Shown: piece by piece, positions 15,601 through 23,184 of the stretch
How positions within the stretch are numbered: position 1 is the stretch's first letter
Layout: each line of letters begins with the position of its first letter
Source of the DNA: Ruminococcus sp. AF41-9
GTDB lineage: Bacteria > Bacillota > Clostridia > Lachnospirales > Lachnospiraceae
DNA: 25,205 bases
NCBI RefSeq assembly: GCF_003477525.1
Contig: NZ_QUDO01000054.1
Span: forward strand, 1 to 25,205
Direction: 5' to 3'
Position numbers and translations under genes: made by a program
The notes under the pieces: model-generated
Databases searched by the model: none
The model's input: only the letters and a program-made list of their open reading frames with translations
Told to the model about the DNA's origin: nothing

Positions 15601-18600
15601 CCACATACTTTTTCGCATCCAGGTCATACACTTTGAATTCTGTATTGGCAAGGAGGACCAGCTGTTTGATCTCATCATCCTGTTTCACGATCTTAAGCTT
15701 TGCTTTGAACTCATCGTCCAAAAGGACTCTCCATACCTGCGGTGTGCTGCTGTTCTCGGTTACGGTTACGATAAAATCATCTACCGGCATAAAATTATGC
15801 GGTGTTGTAGTCTCACGGACAATGTAGCGTCCATAAGGAATCGGGATGCTGCACGCATAGCCGCGTTCATCGGTAAACATTTCTGTTTTTCCGTCTTCCG
15901 TAAGAACGATCGGGGTCGCATTTGTAAAGTCATAACTTCCATCGTCCTTTACAGTCAGGCTGCTGATCAGATAAGCAGAGAATCCGGCACCTTTTAAAAG
16001 ATCCGCATCGGTCTTATCATTATCCGCTGCTTTGATCAACTGGAATGGCTGTTTGATCACGTCTTCTTTGGAAACGGTATTTCGTTTTACCGTCTCTACC
16101 TGATCTCCTTCGTAGTTACAGTTTACATCATGCTCCTCTTCGTCCAGAAGATAACCTACTGGAGGCGTGATCTCCTTCAAATAATACTTTCCAAGATACA
16201 GGTTGCTTACACTTGCTTTTCCCGCTTTATCGGTCGTCAGGGTAGCTACCTGCTCGTCCTTTTTATAAAGGACTCCGCTCCTGCCATCCGGATGGTTAAT
16301 GTCTTCCCTTGCATAGAGCCCGTAAATGGCTCCTTCAAATACGGCATCTCCCTGTGCGCTGTTTCCTGTCTTGCTGTCTTCTTTTACCAGGTCGATTGTT
16401 GCATTTACACGTTTATTTGTAAAGGTATAGCTAAAGTTTACCTTTTCTTCCTTATCATTGGTAAACTTAAAAGTGAAGGTGTAAGTATCCTCACTGTTTC
16501 TAAGGTAAAGTTCCGGTGCCTGGATCTCCCGGATGCTGTAGCTGTAATTGATCGGAAGTTCCGCTTTATAAGAAGCTTTTCCATCGGCTCCGGTCGTTGC
16601 TTTTTCAATCAGTGTTCCTTTGGGAACAACGGTCTTACCATCAACTTTGATATCTTCTGCTGCATACAGCCCGTAAATACCTCCGGAGAGCGGATTTTTG
16701 GTCTCTTCGTCCTGTTTTTCCACACGGACTGCTGCCTTCTGGCGTTCATTTAAAAATGTTGCACTGCCAGTCTGCACTTCTACGGTCTGGCCTGCATACA
16801 CAAGCTCGACATTCTTGGACTCTCCTTTGCATACATAATTATCCGGAGCCTTCGTCTCGGTTACTGTGTAGGTGCCAAGATAGAGATCTTTTAACGTAAC
16901 GCTTCCGTCATCTCCGGTAACCAGATTATCCTTGACAAGCGCACCTTTTTTATAGATGAGGGTGCCATCTGCCGCCTTGATATCTGCACCTGCATAAACA
17001 CTGTAAACGGCTCCTTTCAATTTCTGTTTTTCGTAGGTAAATGTCACACCATTTTCCGTGACGGCAGCTCCGGTGAGCACTTCTCCTTCTTTATAAATGG
17101 TGAGTGCACCCTTTTGCTCTTTATCCGTTAAGTTCTTGGAAGCGGTCTGCCCCACGACCAGCTTTACCCCATAGGCTTTCGTATCCAGCACATATCCGGA
17201 CGGGCCTGAAATCTCACGAAGGTAAACGGTATCCTGTGTTTTGGTGATCTTTACTTCGGATTCCCCTTTTGCATTTGTTGCCGGCATTTTTTTGATAAGT
17301 TTCGTGCAGGCTTCATCTGCATAGATGCCGTAAACGGCACCTGCAAGGAGCGCGTTGCTTCCCTTATCTTTTTTGATGATCTTGACCGTTGCTTCATCCG
17401 GCCAGTCTACCTCCAGGTTCAGCTCCAGTGTATCGGTATAATATCCAAATCCGATATCCTGGCTGTTCGCCAGCTTTAAGAGCATGGCATGGAAATTAAG
17501 CGGATAGTTGGATGTGATCGCATATTTTCCTTTCAGGTTTCCAATATTCTGGGTGGTTGCTTCCAGATGGAATTTTTCACCGCCCTTTACGCTCACATTT
17601 CCGGTCCCGGTTTTTCCTGTCGTCTCATTTACAAGGGAGACCCCGTTTTCCAGATGGATCGTGATCACAAAAGCTGCATTTGCCTTCCATGTAAATGTCG
17701 GGCTCTGGTTTCCATTTGCAGAAGCACTGAGCCCTGGTGTCAGTTCCATGGTCGTTGGATCCGGCATCTTTGAAAGGGCTGCCTTGATCTCTTTTAACAT
17801 GTTTTTGGCAGTTGTCGAAAGGGAGCCGCCAAATCCGGATTCCCCGTCATATAAATAATCGACCAGATAATGCTGCATTGCACGGGTCTCGGAGGAACAG
17901 CCGTATTTTTCCATGATGGATTTGATATTATAGCCGTTGAATGTGCCGCCCCATCCGGGACCGCCATATCCGTAAAACATGGCCTTCCTTAAATAACGGT
18001 CATCGCCACCTTCATCCAGTTCGACCATATTTTTATAAGTCGTTCCACTTGGCGGGGACTGTTTACTGTGCTGCATACAGTATGCATAGACGGTATAAGT
18101 CTTTCCGCCTGCTTTGTAACGGATATACTTATAGGAATCATTTCCGCCCTGTCCCATAACAGAATCAAACGGATGCAGTTTTCCATCTGAATAATAGTAA
18201 TAGGTATTAGCTTCAATGTCTGTTGAATCATCCCACAAGTCTCCATCGGAAGCTGCCACGGTACTAATACCGCCCTCAGCCTGGTCATATAGCACACTTA
18301 ATGCAACATCATCTTCCGGCATCTCAAAGCTGAAGGAATTTGTTCCCTCATCGTAGCTTACTTCTGCATACAGAAGATCTTCGGTATTCTCTGTCTGGTT
18401 TGCTTCGACAAGACTTGTTCCCACTGCGATCAGGCTTCCCTGCGGGATATCACCGGAAAAGTTGACCATCTCCCCCGTCTGGTAACGTCCGTCCTCGTGG
18501 TCCAGTTCAATATTGAATTCATTTCCCTGTACGATGTCAACCTGATGGCTTCCATCCTCTGGTTCCTCATCGGAAAATCCTTCTGCTTCCTCTTCTTCTG

Positions 18601-19204
18601 GCTCCTCCGTTTCTTCCGGCTCTTCCAGAGTTTCCGGGGCATCTTCCGGGCTTATGGTCGGGAGGACGGGGTCTGCCTCCGGTTCGTCATCGCCGGTTTC
18701 CTGTTCCTGACCGCCATTGGATCCGTCTGTTTCTGCTTCCCTTGGTGTCACAGTAATGTTTCTGGCAACCAGATAGGCTTCCCCCGATGCGGGCGTAACA
18801 AGATATACGCATTTATAGGTCCCCGCATGGTTATAATCAAATACAGTCCCGTCTTCCATTGCTGCTTTTTTCAGTTCCACATGGTCTCCGTCAGAGAGTT
18901 TCAGTCCTGTAAAATCATTCTGAATATCAAAGGCTTCCCCTTCGGTAACCATAAGCGCAAGTTCCGGATCAGCAACGGTTTCCTCGATCAGTTCCTCCTC
19001 GCTTTTCTCCGTCTGCGTTTCTGTCTGCGTTTCTGTCTGCGTTTCTGTCTGTACCTCGATCTGCGTCTCGCTCTGTGCGGAAACGCCTCCCACCTCAGCG
19101 GCGGATACTGCAGAAGCTCCCGTCTGCAAGAGCGTAGTGCAGCACAGAGCAAAAGCCATCGCACCCGCCATCCATCTTTTCTTCCAGTTTTTTTCCAAGT
19201 GCAC
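12668..19204 (-). CDS. giant sortase-anchored surface adhesin (thioester domain plus about 14 Cna_B repeats)
   Basis: A 2178-residue wall-anchored protein. It has a basic n-region and signal peptide (1-36), a TETQ-repeat and acidic stalk (about 50-75), and an acidic Glu/Pro linker (about 165-220). The domain around 330-480 has a thioester-type pair: C376 in AYCMQHSK and Q444 in RAMQHYLVDYLYD. Such domains bind host surfaces covalently. About 14 Cna_B/SpaA-like units follow, starting near residues 605, 699, 823, 933, 1053, 1169, 1285, 1412, 1520, 1610, 1740, 1851, 1938 and 2027. Each has a Lys-bearing first strand and most have an E-AP-GY-type end, suggesting isopeptide bonds. The C-terminus has SPKTGD, a hydrophobic helix and KKKKGN. 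The GTG at 19204 is provisional: an ATG at 19217 with AGGGA is out of frame by one base across a seven-A run, so the true leader may differ. Confidence 0.92.
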   Translation of the reverse strand: MHLEKNWKKRWMAGAMAFALCCTTLLQTGASAVSAAEVGGVSAQSETQIEVQTETQTETQTETQTEKSEEELIEETVADPELALMVTEGEAFDIQNDFTGLKLSDGDHVELKKAAMEDGTVFDYNHAGTYKCVYLVTPASGEAYLVARNITVTPREAETDGSNGGQEQETGDDEPEADPVLPTISPEDAPETLEEPEETEEPEEEEAEGFSDEEPEDGSHQVDIVQGNEFNIELDHEDGRYQTGEMVNFSGDIPQGSLIAVGTSLVEANQTENTEDLLYAEVSYDEGTNSFSFEMPEDDVALSVLYDQAEGGISTVAASDGDLWDDSTDIEANTYYYYSDGKLHPFDSVMGQGGNDSYKYIRYKAGGKTYTVYAYCMQHSKQSPPSGTTYKNMVELDEGGDDRYLRKAMFYGYGGPGWGGTFNGYNIKSIMEKYGCSSETRAMQHYLVDYLYDGESGFGGSLSTTAKNMLKEIKAALSKMPDPTTMELTPGLSASANGNQSPTFTWKANAAFVITIHLENGVSLVNETTGKTGTGNVSVKGGEKFHLEATTQNIGNLKGKYAITSNYPLNFHAMLLKLANSQDIGFGYYTDTLELNLEVDWPDEATVKIIKKDKGSNALLAGAVYGIYADEACTKLIKKMPATNAKGESEVKITKTQDTVYLREISGPSGYVLDTKAYGVKLVVGQTASKNLTDKEQKGALTIYKEGEVLTGAAVTENGVTFTYEKQKLKGAVYSVYAGADIKAADGTLIYKKGALVKDNLVTGDDGSVTLKDLYLGTYTVTETKAPDNYVCKGESKNVELVYAGQTVEVQTGSATFLNERQKAAVRVEKQDEETKNPLSGGIYGLYAAEDIKVDGKTVVPKGTLIEKATTGADGKASYKAELPINYSYSIREIQAPELYLRNSEDTYTFTFKFTNDKEEKVNFSYTFTNKRVNATIDLVKEDSKTGNSAQGDAVFEGAIYGLYAREDINHPDGRSGVLYKKDEQVATLTTDKAGKASVSNLYLGKYYLKEITPPVGYLLDEEEHDVNCNYEGDQVETVKRNTVSKEDVIKQPFQLIKAADNDKTDADLLKGAGFSAYLISSLTVKDDGSYDFTNATPIVLTEDGKTEMFTDERGYACSIPIPYGRYIVRETTTPHNFMPVDDFIVTVTENSSTPQVWRVLLDDEFKAKLKIVKQDDEIKQLVLLANTEFKVYDLDAKKYVEQVTTYPNTVVHKSYFTDENGYLILPESLKCGNYRIEEVSAPDGYTQNTQYVEIKVDKNTAYQMDSVSGDAIITVTYENHPVKGKLVIHKSGETLKSFKKDFVYEETSLEGAEFEIYAAEDIFTPDHQVDEQGNRHVIYAKDTLVKTVTTDKNGEAVIKDLPLGKYRVKETKTPAGFVLNPDSQEVSFIYKDQNTPEIEEKLEFSNERQKVELSVEKQDAETGKTLKGATFGLYNKEAISSGDKVIVKADTLLQEITSNEKGKAAFTLDLPLGRYYVKELQAPAGYVSSDEILEFDATYQGQDVKTIKLKSVKKNQPTTVEVTKADITTGTELDGASMSVLDKDGNVIDSWTSVKDSPHVIKRLQVGKTYILREELAPYGYLRATDVEFTISDTAEVQKVKMEDEVPVARLLVNKKGEFLDSVSLLDNAKGMIEHLFNYVTGNLTDVTFNVYAAEAIRAADGVSADYYAADELVASITTDGNGIAQMDNLPLGRYYIVEKEPSHGYVLDNEPRYVDLTYRDQDTPLVTYSADWQNARQRVQVEVLKKEKDSNKVLSGAIFGLYAADDIVSSKGKVLLAKDTLIELKTTDEDGKIRFVADLPVDSRYYIKELAAPDGYVTDQEPQEFTFEYQGSGTSVAEYAFTFEDEQTTVELSKADLTDKKELPGASLKVTDEDGNTVDEWVSKEEAHIIKGLIVGKKYKMTETKPADGYVTAESIEFTVENTKEVQKHQMLDDVTKVEISKKDITDSSEVPGAKLIILDKDGKKVESWTSTDKPHMVEKLPVGEYTLREEQAPDGYLIAEDVKFTVKDTGKVQKVKMKDAHPYGKLVIKKTDSTSKAALSGAEFELREKESGKVVEKLVTDKTGTATSGKIPIATYKNGKVEKTVEYILVETKAPNGYELSSKKEEIRFEYKDGKTKVIEIVKEIKNTKSPSGNTPTGNSPKTGDSTNIWLPILLAVLSACGIGGVIWYKKKKGN
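19011..19046 (-). repeat. three perfect 12-bp tandem repeats in the adhesin stalk
   Basis: GTCTGCGTTTCT (plus strand) is repeated exactly three times, with a partial fourth copy after it, and encodes repeated TETQ. The unit is a multiple of three, so gain or loss by slippage would change stalk length without breaking the frame. Confidence 0.85.
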
Positions 19205-19297
19205 GTTTTCCTTTCATGATCGCTTTTTTCCCTGCAGTTTTCTTTTGGTCCGTCTCTTATCTGCATCGCTTTCTCCTTTCTTCCGGCTTTTTCAGCC

Positions 19298-19341
19298 AGA
19301 TAAAAAGGAAACTGAAAAAAATTCCAGTTTCCCTTTTATCT
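19298..19341 (-). terminator. long stem-loop between the primase-like and adhesin genes
   Basis: Arms at 19298-19314 and 19325-19341 pair over 17 bp with one mismatch and a 10-nt loop. A-rich sequence flanks the stem, and T-rich sequence lies in the loop and after it on the minus strand. It begins 11 bases after the primase-like gene and precedes the adhesin leader, so it probably ends or attenuates transcription between the replication genes and the adhesin. No clear adhesin promoter was seen between it and 19204. Confidence 0.6.
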
Positions 19342-19352
19342 GACCAAACATT

Positions 19353-20618
19353 TTATGCCGTCTTCCTGTGTCCTTTTTCCTCTTTTCGAAGGATCCAGTC
19401 ATCCACGCCTTTGTAGTGTTCCATCCAGGTACCGGATGCATCGGTATCCCAGGTGACTCTTTTGCAGGATACATTCAGTTCCTCACAGATCTCATATAGT
19501 TTTATACAGCCTTTTCGGATCATGTCCCGTTTTCTGCGCTTTTTGAGGCATTCTCCATGATACAGATAAATTCCATGTTCACATTGCCGGCACGCACTTT
19601 TTTCATCGTGCTTACAGGACAATTCCATCATTTTATCCATGTCGTAACATTCGTAAACTCTTTTTAACCCCTGCTCTTTCAGTTTTCGCAAGACAGTTTC
19701 CAGTCCTTTATGATTGGAAACTCCAGGGACTCCGATATAAGGATTTCCTGTACACATCCATGCGATCTCTGCCTTTAAGATCCCTTCCGTTACGTAAACC
19801 GTGCCATCCTTTATTTTCCCAAACATTCCTGCCGGGCTGCCGCTTGATGTGCCTCTTTCTAAGCCGCTGCTGGTAAACCAGAGGTACTTCCGTTCTTTTA
19901 AAGGAACATCCAGCCGGATCTGGAATCCTATGATCCGTTCCTTCCCATCCCGGACCGGGCAAAGATACCCGTTATTCTTCCTATAAAAAGCAGCTTCCCA
20001 GTCACCATCCCGGTTGATGAAAAATCCAGGAACCCCTTCCAGGCGAAATCCCTTTTTTAAGAGCTTTCTGGCAATGGTCACGGAATTCTCATCATCCGTA
20101 CTTAAAAAACCTCGTTCTTCCATCTGTCTGACCTCATTTAATGTCAACCCACGCAGGAGGAGGTTCCTCCGGTGTGTTTCCTTAAGCTTAAGAAAAGTGA
20201 GCATTTCCTTATATACATGGTCCCGGTAATCCCATTCCTCTTCCGTAAGGGAAATGCGTTTCTTTTTAGAAACGATAGAAACGAACCCATTTCGTGTCGT
20301 GGACTGCTGTCTTTTATCCGTTCCAGAAAAAGAAAGTTCCTGCTTTATCTCCCGGTAGGCTTCTTTATACCGGTTTCTCCCATAAATGCCGGATAGTTCC
20401 GCATACAGTGTCAGCATATTTCCGGCTGCCCCGCAATGATAGCAATGGTAAACATTCTTCAGTTCTCCATTTTTGCGGATGCAAAAACTGCATTTTCCTC
20501 TTAAATCCCCACAAAAAGGACATTCCACCGGAAATTCGTCCTGGTAAGAATCACTCAGTCTTCGGATTGACAAAAGATCTGCTACTTCTGCGATCGTAAA
20601 CGATTCTCTGGCATACAT
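19353..20618 (-). CDS. CHC2 zinc-finger/Toprim primase-like protein (DUF3854-type)
   Basis: A 421-residue protein resembling primases of plasmids and conjugative elements. The N-terminal zinc finger has C33-x2-C36 and C59-x2-C62, with an extra C43/C46 pair. A Toprim-like region follows: E278 in VYVTEGILKAEIAW, and D326/D328 in ECYDMDK. This order (E, then DxD) suits a metal-binding active site. Directly after DxD lies an unusual Cys/His cluster (C335, C343, C346, C357), possibly a second zinc site. The end has GVDDWI, common in this family. The ATG at 20618 follows AGGAGG. It probably makes primers when element DNA is replicated after transfer. The ERF-family gene lies just upstream in the same run. 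Confidence 0.85.
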   Translation of the reverse strand: MYARESFTIAEVADLLSIRRLSDSYQDEFPVECPFCGDLRGKCSFCIRKNGELKNVYHCYHCGAAGNMLTLYAELSGIYGRNRYKEAYREIKQELSFSGTDKRQQSTTRNGFVSIVSKKKRISLTEEEWDYRDHVYKEMLTFLKLKETHRRNLLLRGLTLNEVRQMEERGFLSTDDENSVTIARKLLKKGFRLEGVPGFFINRDGDWEAAFYRKNNGYLCPVRDGKERIIGFQIRLDVPLKERKYLWFTSSGLERGTSSGSPAGMFGKIKDGTVYVTEGILKAEIAWMCTGNPYIGVPGVSNHKGLETVLRKLKEQGLKRVYECYDMDKMMELSCKHDEKSACRQCEHGIYLYHGECLKKRRKRDMIRKGCIKLYEICEELNVSCKRVTWDTDASGTWMEHYKGVDDWILRKEEKGHRKTA

Positions 20619-20642
20619 GCCTTCCTCCTCTTCATAAAAGAT

Positions 20643-20660
20643 GGCCCCGTTCCCGGAGCC
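20643..20660 (-). terminator. small GC-rich hairpin between ERF and primase-like genes
   Basis: On the minus strand GGCTCCG and CGGGGCC pair over 7 bp (one G-U) around GGAA, followed by ATCTTTTATG. It begins 22 bases after the ERF-family stop. The T-tract is short, so it is a weak terminator or attenuator at best. Confidence 0.45.
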
Positions 20661-20682
20661 ACCTCAAACTATTTCTCTGTTT

Positions 20683-21843
20683 TCAGGCTGCTTTTTGCAT
20701 TTCCTTTTCATGATCCAAAAGAATCTTCGCAGCTTTCTGTATTTCCTGATTCTGGCCTTTGTAACGCTGTACCAGCCATTTGATCGTCTGGTAACCTCTG
20801 GCATCCTGCATCATTTTCCCAAGAGGGGTTCCGGCATAGACACCAAAATTGCAGATAACCTTTTCTGCCCATTTCACTTCGTCTTCTGCATCCTCTACGT
20901 TATCTATATCCTCTACCGTTTCCTCTGCCGTCTCTTCTGGTGTTTCTTCCTCTTCTTCTGCATCAAAAGAAATCTCATCATCCTCATCAAATGGAACTTC
21001 ATCCGTTTCTTCAACTGCACGGAAACCGTCTGCATCCGTCGCGGCAGTGATTTCCTCATCTACGGAGATTTCCTCGGTCTGAACCGGATCTTCCGCTTTG
21101 GTTTCTTCATCGGAAAATTCTTCCAGTCCGCTTTCACTTTCTTCCATTCCAAAAGTCATCTGTCCAGGAAGGTTTTCTTCTGTATCCGTCACTGCATATT
21201 CCACTTTTACAGGACCTTCTGATATGGCATTTCCATCACGCAGTTTTTTACAATCCGTTTTCTTTTCCCTGACCGGTTCCGTTTGCTCCTGCTTTGCTGC
21301 GGTTTCTTTTCTTTCTGCCTTTTCCTGTTTCTTTTTCGGTTTTTCCGGTTTTACGGAAGCTTCCTGCTTCGGCATTTCTTCTTTTTCCGTCCCACGCATG
21401 TCCGGATCGTCTATTCCAGATGCCTGCATGATGTTGAATTTATTTAAGAAATAATACTTCAGGCCATACGTCCATGCCGCACCTTTTGCTTTATCCGGTG
21501 CTTCATTGGTTCCAATGACATGCAAAAAGCTCCTTACCTTGTCTCCCGGACGGTCTGCATTGGTCCAGCACAGCTCCAGGTCAGCCTCATATCTCCAGAG
21601 TGTTCCCATTTCCTTTAAAAACACGGAATTGCCCTGTTCGTCCATCTGTGTCGGTCTTTCACTTAAGATGTCAAAATCGACCCCGTATTTATTAAGGGCC
21701 GGTGTCAGGCATTCATAAATATCATCCAGTTTTACAAAATCATAAGTAACGTCCTCACTGTACCGTTTGCGGATCAGCTTCGGCACTTTCTTCCGGATCC
21801 TGATCATCTTCTGGTTCAGATTCATGTAATTGTATTTACCCAT
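20683..21843 (-). CDS. ERF-family single-strand annealing protein
   Basis: A 386-residue protein. Residues 1-150 match the ERF recombinase pattern: an N-terminal basic helix (RIRKKVPKLIRKRY), DFVKLDDIYECLTPALNKYG, and the conserved IGTNEAPDKAKGAAWTYGLKYYFLNKF. ERF proteins anneal complementary single strands in phage and element recombination. Residues about 155-310 are a long Lys/Glu-rich, low-complexity and very acidic region, probably disordered. The last 75 residues (FGVYAGTPLGKMMQDARGYQTIKWLV) resemble a small C-terminal module found with exonuclease and recombination proteins (DUF3820-like). AGGAGG lies about 11 bases before the ATG. Its place next to the primase-like gene supports a role in element replication or repair. 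Confidence 0.87.
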   Translation of the reverse strand: MGKYNYMNLNQKMIRIRKKVPKLIRKRYSEDVTYDFVKLDDIYECLTPALNKYGVDFDILSERPTQMDEQGNSVFLKEMGTLWRYEADLELCWTNADRPGDKVRSFLHVIGTNEAPDKAKGAAWTYGLKYYFLNKFNIMQASGIDDPDMRGTEKEEMPKQEASVKPEKPKKKQEKAERKETAAKQEQTEPVREKKTDCKKLRDGNAISEGPVKVEYAVTDTEENLPGQMTFGMEESESGLEEFSDEETKAEDPVQTEEISVDEEITAATDADGFRAVEETDEVPFDEDDEISFDAEEEEETPEETAEETVEDIDNVEDAEDEVKWAEKVICNFGVYAGTPLGKMMQDARGYQTIKWLVQRYKGQNQEIQKAAKILLDHEKEMQKAA

Positions 21844-21879
21844 ATTATTCGTTTCCTCCTGATTTTTTCATTTTTTATA

Positions 21880-22593
21880 CTAAGCAGAACGCGGAAGGCT
21901 TACCTCCGGCCCTGTCCCAGTCTTTTTTAACATTTCTTCCATTTCCTCCCGGATACATCCGATACAGATCTTCTTTTTTGAGATCTCCGGAAGTTTTTCA
22001 AGCAGCCACTTCTGGGCGAAAAGCTCTGCTGCCCGCTGTGGGTTGCTTAAATATTCCAGAAACATCCAATCAGAAAATTCCCACTTCATATCCGCAAAAT
22101 GAAACTGCGGCTGATAGATCAGATCCTCCGGCCGCTTTCCTTTTTTAATAAAACGGTCTGCATTTAGCTGGATATAAACCCTGCTGATCTCCGGGATCAT
22201 CTGTGCAGCTGCATACCCGCCTTTTAACAAAAGTTCATCCCATTGTTCCCGGATAAGTTTCTTTCCAATGCGGCTTATCTGTGTTTCCAGTTTCGGGATC
22301 AGATCCTCACGCACAGGAAAACCAAAATCATCCGGTATCCCGATCGGCTTCAGAAAAAGATCTTCTGCTTCATAAAGGGAATACTCCGGCATGTGGATCA
22401 CGGCACACCAGTTCCGGTCTGTTTTTCTGTTTTCCTTTAAACAGTCAAAGAAAAAGAAACAGTTTCCATATTTTGCCTTTATAAACAGCTGTCCGGAAAA
22501 TTCTTTTACTTCACAATCCGGCGATTTCAGCCATGCGATCAGTTTTTCTGCCTCCCTGCTCTCTTTTAACCAATCCGGAAGTTTTCTATCCAT
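21880..22593 (-). CDS. hypothetical protein of the element
   Basis: A 237-residue soluble protein I do not recognise. It begins MDRKLPDWLKESREAEKL, has a hydrophobic run in GNCFFFFDCLKEN (about 45-57), a middle part with IPKLETQISRIGKKLIREQW, and a C-terminal KKKICIGCIREEMEEMLKK with a CxxC pair. No signal peptide or clear membrane helix is present. The ATG at 22593 is favoured over the GTG one codon upstream because GGAGG lies six bases before it. It starts 16 bases after the upstream gene and is followed 36 bases later by the ERF-family gene, so it belongs to the same run. Confidence 0.8.
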   Translation of the reverse strand: MDRKLPDWLKESREAEKLIAWLKSPDCEVKEFSGQLFIKAKYGNCFFFFDCLKENRKTDRNWCAVIHMPEYSLYEAEDLFLKPIGIPDDFGFPVREDLIPKLETQISRIGKKLIREQWDELLLKGGYAAAQMIPEISRVYIQLNADRFIKKGKRPEDLIYQPQFHFADMKWEFSDWMFLEYLSNPQRAAELFAQKWLLEKLPEISKKKICIGCIREEMEEMLKKTGTGPEVSLPRSA

Positions 22594-22609
22594 CACATAC
22601 CTCCGTAAT

Positions 22610-23128
22610 TCAGATATATGGCAGGGAATACCTGGAATACACCATCTTTGCCCGTTTTAAAAATGCAGAGCCTTTTTCTGCTTTTGCAAACCATTCCACA
22701 AAAAACCGTGTCAGGTTCTGCTGCAGTGTCCGGTGGGTATCAAGGGCATAATCCACAAATTCCCCATATCCGTCCATACTTCCTGCAAGCAGGTAGCAGG
22801 TAAACATTTTTGCCATCTGCTCTTCATCTGAAGGATTGATCTCCATTTCCTCTGCACCTTCATACACCAGGCGCACCCTTTCTGGCTGTTCCTTTACATG
22901 CAGACACAGATCATCGGCCATCAGTTTCGATGCTTCGTTTCGAAGGTCGTAATATCTGACCTCTGAAAGACCTTTTAGCCAGGCAAACCCAAGATAAGTG
23001 TAATTGTCTTTTATTTCCTGCTGCTCTTTTGCCATGGACTCCATAAATTTTTTGTGTCCGGTGGGATGGCAGTTCAAGTATTCATCTACCAGCAGCCTTG
23101 CCACATCTTTTCCATTCGTAACCTTCAT
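22610..23128 (-). CDS. hypothetical protein of the element
   Basis: A 172-residue, mostly helical, soluble protein of unknown function. It contains NGKDVARLLVDEYLNCHPTGHKKFM at the start (split motif: DVARLLVDEYLN), and a C-terminal FVDYALDTHRTLQQNLTRFF stretch. A ribosome site GGAGG lies five bases before the ATG, and the gene follows a terminator-like hairpin at 23143-23166. It is 16 bases upstream of another unknown gene. Length and context suit a conserved accessory gene of a conjugative element, but no domain was recognised. Confidence 0.8.
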   Translation of the reverse strand: MKVTNGKDVARLLVDEYLNCHPTGHKKFMESMAKEQQEIKDNYTYLGFAWLKGLSEVRYYDLRNEASKLMADDLCLHVKEQPERVRLVYEGAEEMEINPSDEEQMAKMFTCYLLAGSMDGYGEFVDYALDTHRTLQQNLTRFFVEWFAKAEKGSAFLKRAKMVYSRYSLPYI

Positions 23129-23142
23129 GTTTTCCTCCCATC

Positions 23143-23166
23143 AAAAAAAGACAGTCCATGCTGTCT
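23143..23166 (-). terminator. intrinsic terminator or attenuator inside the element gene run
   Basis: AGACAG (23149-23154) and CTGTCT (23161-23166) form a 6-bp stem with a 6-nt loop, followed on the minus strand by seven T. It lies between the DUF932-like gene and the 172-residue gene, so it probably reduces rather than ends downstream expression. Confidence 0.6.
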
Positions 23167-23184
23167 CCATTCTTTTAAATCCTG

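Noticed and set aside
18497..19219. Long plus-strand open frame opposite the adhesin start, and similar ones at 12987-13472, 15566-15997 and 16130-16753
   Set aside because: They lie antisense to an unmistakable 2178-codon gene, lack ribosome sites, and their Phe/Ser/Cys-rich composition is that of a reverse-strand shadow.
18988..19266. Minus frame starting at an ATG with a good AGGAG site upstream of the adhesin
   Set aside because: After about 30 codons it becomes an Arg-rich read-through of the TETQ repeat in another frame. Not a gene in itself, though the ATG is noted in the discussion of the adhesin start.
20849..21082. Ser-rich plus-strand frame opposite the ERF-family gene
   Set aside because: It is the complement of the low-complexity Glu/Asp region and has no start signals.
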